Shown here piece after piece: positions 60,477-64,000 of a DNA stretch of 64,000 bases. Location of the stretch: positions 4,094,473 through 4,158,472 of the forward strand of contig NW_009799099.1 in assembly GCF_000213175.1 (NCBI RefSeq), in the 5' to 3' direction. Position 1 is the stretch's first letter. Each line of letters starts with the position of its first letter. The notes beneath the pieces were generated by a model. That model was not told where the DNA came from and ran no database searches. It was given only the letters and a program-made list of their open reading frames with translations. The DNA is from Neurospora tetrasperma FGSC 2508. Lineage: Eukaryota; Ascomycota; Sordariomycetes; Sordariales; Sordariaceae. The position numbers and the translations under genes are program-made.

Positions 60477-61196
60477 CTATTGCGGCAGTAGAACGAGCCA
60501 ATTGTTCAAACTGGTTCGCTGCGAATTTGCATTTTCATTTCCAGAGTTTTCCCGCGGATGGCGATAATGACGACGCCTTGAGGAAAGCGAAAACGAGGCT
60601 AGTGTAGCGAGCGAGGCTCCGCGGTGACATTGGGTTTTGTTGCCTTTTGTTTCGTTTGGTGTTGAGGATCTGGGGATAAGGTCACGGTGCGTGTGAAAGT
60701 TTCAGAGCAAACGAACGCAGCGACTACTGTACCTACTTGCAGTGTAGGGGAATGTCCATAGATATCGAACGAACTGCCGTTCGAAACCAAGGGACAGCGC
60801 GCTAGATTGTACCCTTTGTGCATGCCTACCTCTACGTATAGGTAGATACTTCAGTCGCACGTTAGGTAATGAACGCCGCGTAGGTACGAGGAAGGTGCAG
60901 ACGGGCGTGCAAATTGTGCTTGCAGAACTTGAAGGCGTTCGTTTCTTGCCTGCTTCCATGTTCATCGGTTGCTGCCAATGTTTAAACTTTCCAGAGCAAG
61001 AACTGAACATTTCGATCTTCAACAAGAAAAGAGCATGTTGACCAAACATGCCACGAGGTGTTGAATACCTTAGACGCCGTCCCCTCTTCTTCACGTTCAC
61101 CACTTTTGTTAAAATGGCAAATTCGCAAACTCCTCTTCTTGTCCACTCGCGCGGTGGAGAAGAACCATTTCTCAATCTGGTCTCGACTGTCTAGTC

Positions 61197-61206
61197 TACC
61201 TAGGTA
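61197..61206. repeat. TACCTAGGTA palindrome
   Basis: An exact copy, followed by GGCA. It is 730 bp from the copy at 60467. Confidence 0.8.
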
Positions 61207-64000
61207 GGCATCGGCTCCGACTCGCTTGAACCGACTGTAACAAGCGCAAACCCGCCAGAAATTGCAAATTGTCCTTTCTCGTGCATTTCGAATTCTTGAC
61301 CGCCAAATAAGCCAAACCCACCAACTCGACGATGAGGCTCGATTTTGCGAAATCGCTTTCGATGTTGCCTTGCCTGTTTGGGAGAAGCGCATGTGCACAC
61401 ACAATGTTTGGCCCCCATCATGGCAGTGTCCCAGTCCGTTCACCGGTGCCCACGATGCCCCCCGCCCATGCCCCCCCCCCCCTCCCCCCCGACGCGGCGC
61501 TCTTTCTGCCCGACATTCTCTGCCATGTACTCCGCTTTTCGTCGCTTGGCACTGCACCGACCAGGACAGACCAGGGACCACGGATTGCAATCCGGACGAA
61601 TACCGGACGAACAGCAGGCAGCGCGATGCGATGGGAACGGGTTACCGAGCGGAGGGAATCTATGCCCAGGGCAAGTTCCGCTGTTCCAGACTCGCCGTGA
61701 AGGCCCCGTGATAATTTCACAGTCTCGAGACGAGATTCCACATCACGGAGCACCACCACCACCACCACCCCCAGATACTAGCAAGCCGTCTCGGGCGCAA
61801 GATAAACTACAGTACATGACACATCATCGTGGAAAGCAAAGAAAACGTTCAATTATGGTATCGCGGATGGTAGGCCATCACTAAGCTACACGTCGAAGCC
61901 ACGATTGCAACAAAGAAGGCTTCCAGGTTTTCCGTTTGGTGATGGCAATAAGGCTGTGCACCTTATTTTGGGGTGCACAAAACACACATTGAGCAACACC
62001 CTTCTGCCCTTTTGGCCCTCTAGCGCACTGGCCGTCTACTGTTGCCCGCAGTAGTAACACCCATCCGCGCTGGCTGCAACCCCCTTGATTTCCATTGGTG
62101 GGGACGGGTCCCGTCACCAGCAGCCACCCCAATCAAGTTACAATCAACCCTTTCAGTCAGTGGGTGATGAGGACATGTCAAGCCACTGCACCATTGCAGC
62201 ACCCAAGGGCACATTGCAGCGCCAGTCCCTACGGTACTACATGGAACCATCCGGGCGCTGCGGGCGGCAGGCTTGCACATCCAATATGTCGGGTATGCGC
62301 AGCGGCTTGCACGGCACCAGGAATGCATAAAAATATCTTTTGATTTCCCTGACTTCAGAGGATACGGCCACCTTCACGATATCATGACCACGACCACGAC
62401 TGAGATTGCGACCTTGAGTCCCTACAACTGCGACCAGAACAAGGCTGGGCGCATACCCATACAGTCTACGATGCGCGTCAAATCGTATTGGACGCCAGTT
62501 TGAACGTTGGCGATCGTGGACGGCAGGTTATTCTTGCGTTTTGGCCACTGAACTTTGTCTCTGGCAGATCCCTTGGAGGCAACAGGCAGTCTTTGGTCTG
62601 GCAATGGGACAAGCAGTGACGGAAGAGTGCCACTTCGGAGGCTACAGACTCGACTCGAGGGCCTGATGTGCGGTGGTGGGCTCCCCAATCTGGTGCCTTG
62701 TCCGCGAGACAACATCGGTAACTACCTAGGTCTGCTACCTAGCGTACGACTGACTGAACTCCTCCGACCCGGCTGTGTAACCGTTGAGACGACTCGTGGT
62801 TCACCCGGCTACAGTACAGTGTGCCAAAGCAAAACGCCCATGATCAAGTTTGTACATGTCTTGGAGTAGACAAAGTGATGGATGCAATTTCCCTACGTTC
62901 GGATGGCTTCCGCTCAAGACAGTGCTTACACCCAAAGACACAGTGGAAAAGTGTAAAATGCGTAAGAATGAGAGGCCTGAGGCCGAGATATAGGATGGAC
63001 ACAGCACCAGCGCCGTCTGTAAAGGACGGTGCGTGGATCAAGCTACCATGCTAGAGTCCCAATAGCTCGTGCTGTCCTCCGAGGGACAACGGATCCAGGC
63101 CTCGTGGGTTCTGCCTCGTACCCTCATTCCTCGCCTGTCCACTGCATCGGCTCTTCAGGAACCCGCACTTGTATGATGTTCAGACGAGATATGACTGGCT
63201 GTTCGGATCATGAGAGATGGAAAAAGAAAAAAAGATGGCAACAAAAACGACATCCAGGGGCGAGAACAGATTTGCGATAGCATGTCTCGCTTCCGGATGC
63301 TCTCTTGAGCTCTGGGAAATGCTCGATAGACGGCATCCCAATTTCCAAACCGCGAGCCCTTCCTGGGCATGGACCAGGGACAAGGTCCTTAACCTGGTCC
63401 GGATACATATGGGGGAGATCAACATCACAGGAGACGGGAGCTAGACTGACAAAATGACCAATAATTACACAGTCCAGAACCCCAATCCCATTATCTTTAT
63501 TATCTTGATGGTGGGCGAGAAATGGTACCAACTGGCTTGACTGGGTAGTTGCCCAAGTCAACCCACGGACAAGTCAACATCACCAGTCACCACCTCAAAC
63601 TAGCGATCGATATTCGGGGCCCCTGCTCCATACTGTGCCGGTCAAGAGGTCGTCTTGAACTCTTGGTGGTGTCGCTGTGTCGGTATTTCGTACGGAACAA
63701 GCATCGCACATACTAAACGGTCTCTCGAGAGGTCTCGCCAAGTCGCTTCGCAACCCCCTCTCACCCAACCACACTATCCAAAAGGGCTCGTGGGTGCGGT
63801 CGTCCAAGTGGCCGAGTTGTGTGGTCTGTCGACGATTTGGGACATGGGAAGACAGGGATAGCCGGTTATGACGACGGTACAAGGGTACCTACACAGTAGT
63901 TCTACGGTCGGCGCCCTCAGGAGCATGAGCCCCATTCAGTGGATGGGCAGCAGGGTCGATGATGGTGCCTACCCTCGCTACGTAGCTCCCAAGAAAGTCT

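Larger units (their letters stand above)
57601..64000. other. Gene-poor region, second desert, right part
   Basis: No convincing gene. Exact TACCTAGGTA palindromes lie at 60467-60476 and 61197-61206, and a near copy at about 62723. C-rich runs occur near 61471-61490 and a (CAC)n run near 61752. Several overlapping open frames of 120-200 codons at 59.6-61.9 kb lie in locally GC-rich sequence and look accidental. A gene whose exons are mostly outside the window to the right cannot be excluded. Confidence 0.45.

Noticed and set aside
59629-61884. Several overlapping 120-200 codon frames on both strands
   Set aside because: They overlap each other in locally GC-rich DNA, contain Pro/Arg/Ser-rich chance sequence and homopolymer translations, and show no splice partners or families.

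Overview
The window looks like nuclear DNA of a filamentous ascomycete, most likely a Neurospora/Sordaria-type Sordariomycete. Genes carry short introns of about 50-240 nt with GTAAGT/GTACGT-type donors and CTNAC-like branch points. Coding GC is high, low-complexity tracts such as an Asn21 run are common, and a short kinesin resembling Neurospora Nkin3 is present. No mitochondrial, plasmid, viral or bacterial block was recognised. Exon borders were worked out by hand from splice signals and protein-family continuity; no database search was run.

Region 1 (1-22.5 kb) is gene-dense. In order it holds: a short Unc104/KIF1-related kinesin (-); a PPPDE peptidase-thioredoxin-PUL fusion (-); the Golgi GDPase Gda1 (+); a protein with a magnesium-chelatase-like lid and a polyasparagine tract (-); the vacuolar/late-endosomal GTPase Rab7/Ypt7 (+); a drug/metabolite-type membrane transporter like SLC35F5 (+); a large heme-oxygenase-like, probably tail-anchored protein (+); and an Nnt1/EFM7-like methyltransferase (+).

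Region 2 (22.5-40.8 kb) is a gene desert of about 18 kb. The only protein gene I can support is a 90-residue Cys4 protein (-). It also has simple repeats, a TA-rich patch, a weak tRNA-like structure and one short coding-like stretch. It ends at an intron-containing tRNA-Leu(CAG).

Region 3 (41.7-46.5 kb) is a compact housekeeping cluster: a UCH37-type deubiquitinase (+), 60S ribosomal protein L17/uL22 (-) and fibrillarin (+). The last two are divergent and share a 541-bp intergenic region, which fits joint control of ribosome production.

Region 4 (46.5-64 kb) is a second desert of about 17.5 kb with no convincing gene. It holds a T42 tract beside a decayed tRNA-like sequence, a purine microsatellite, C-rich runs and several copies of a palindromic TACCTAGGTA-type motif that also occurs elsewhere in the window.

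No operon-like system or previously undescribed machinery was found. The best leads are the heme-oxygenase-like protein with a duplicated disordered tail, the PPPDE-thioredoxin-PUL fusion, the unusual exon layouts (an ATG-only exon and a 14-nt exon), the dispersed palindrome and the two large gene-free stretches.
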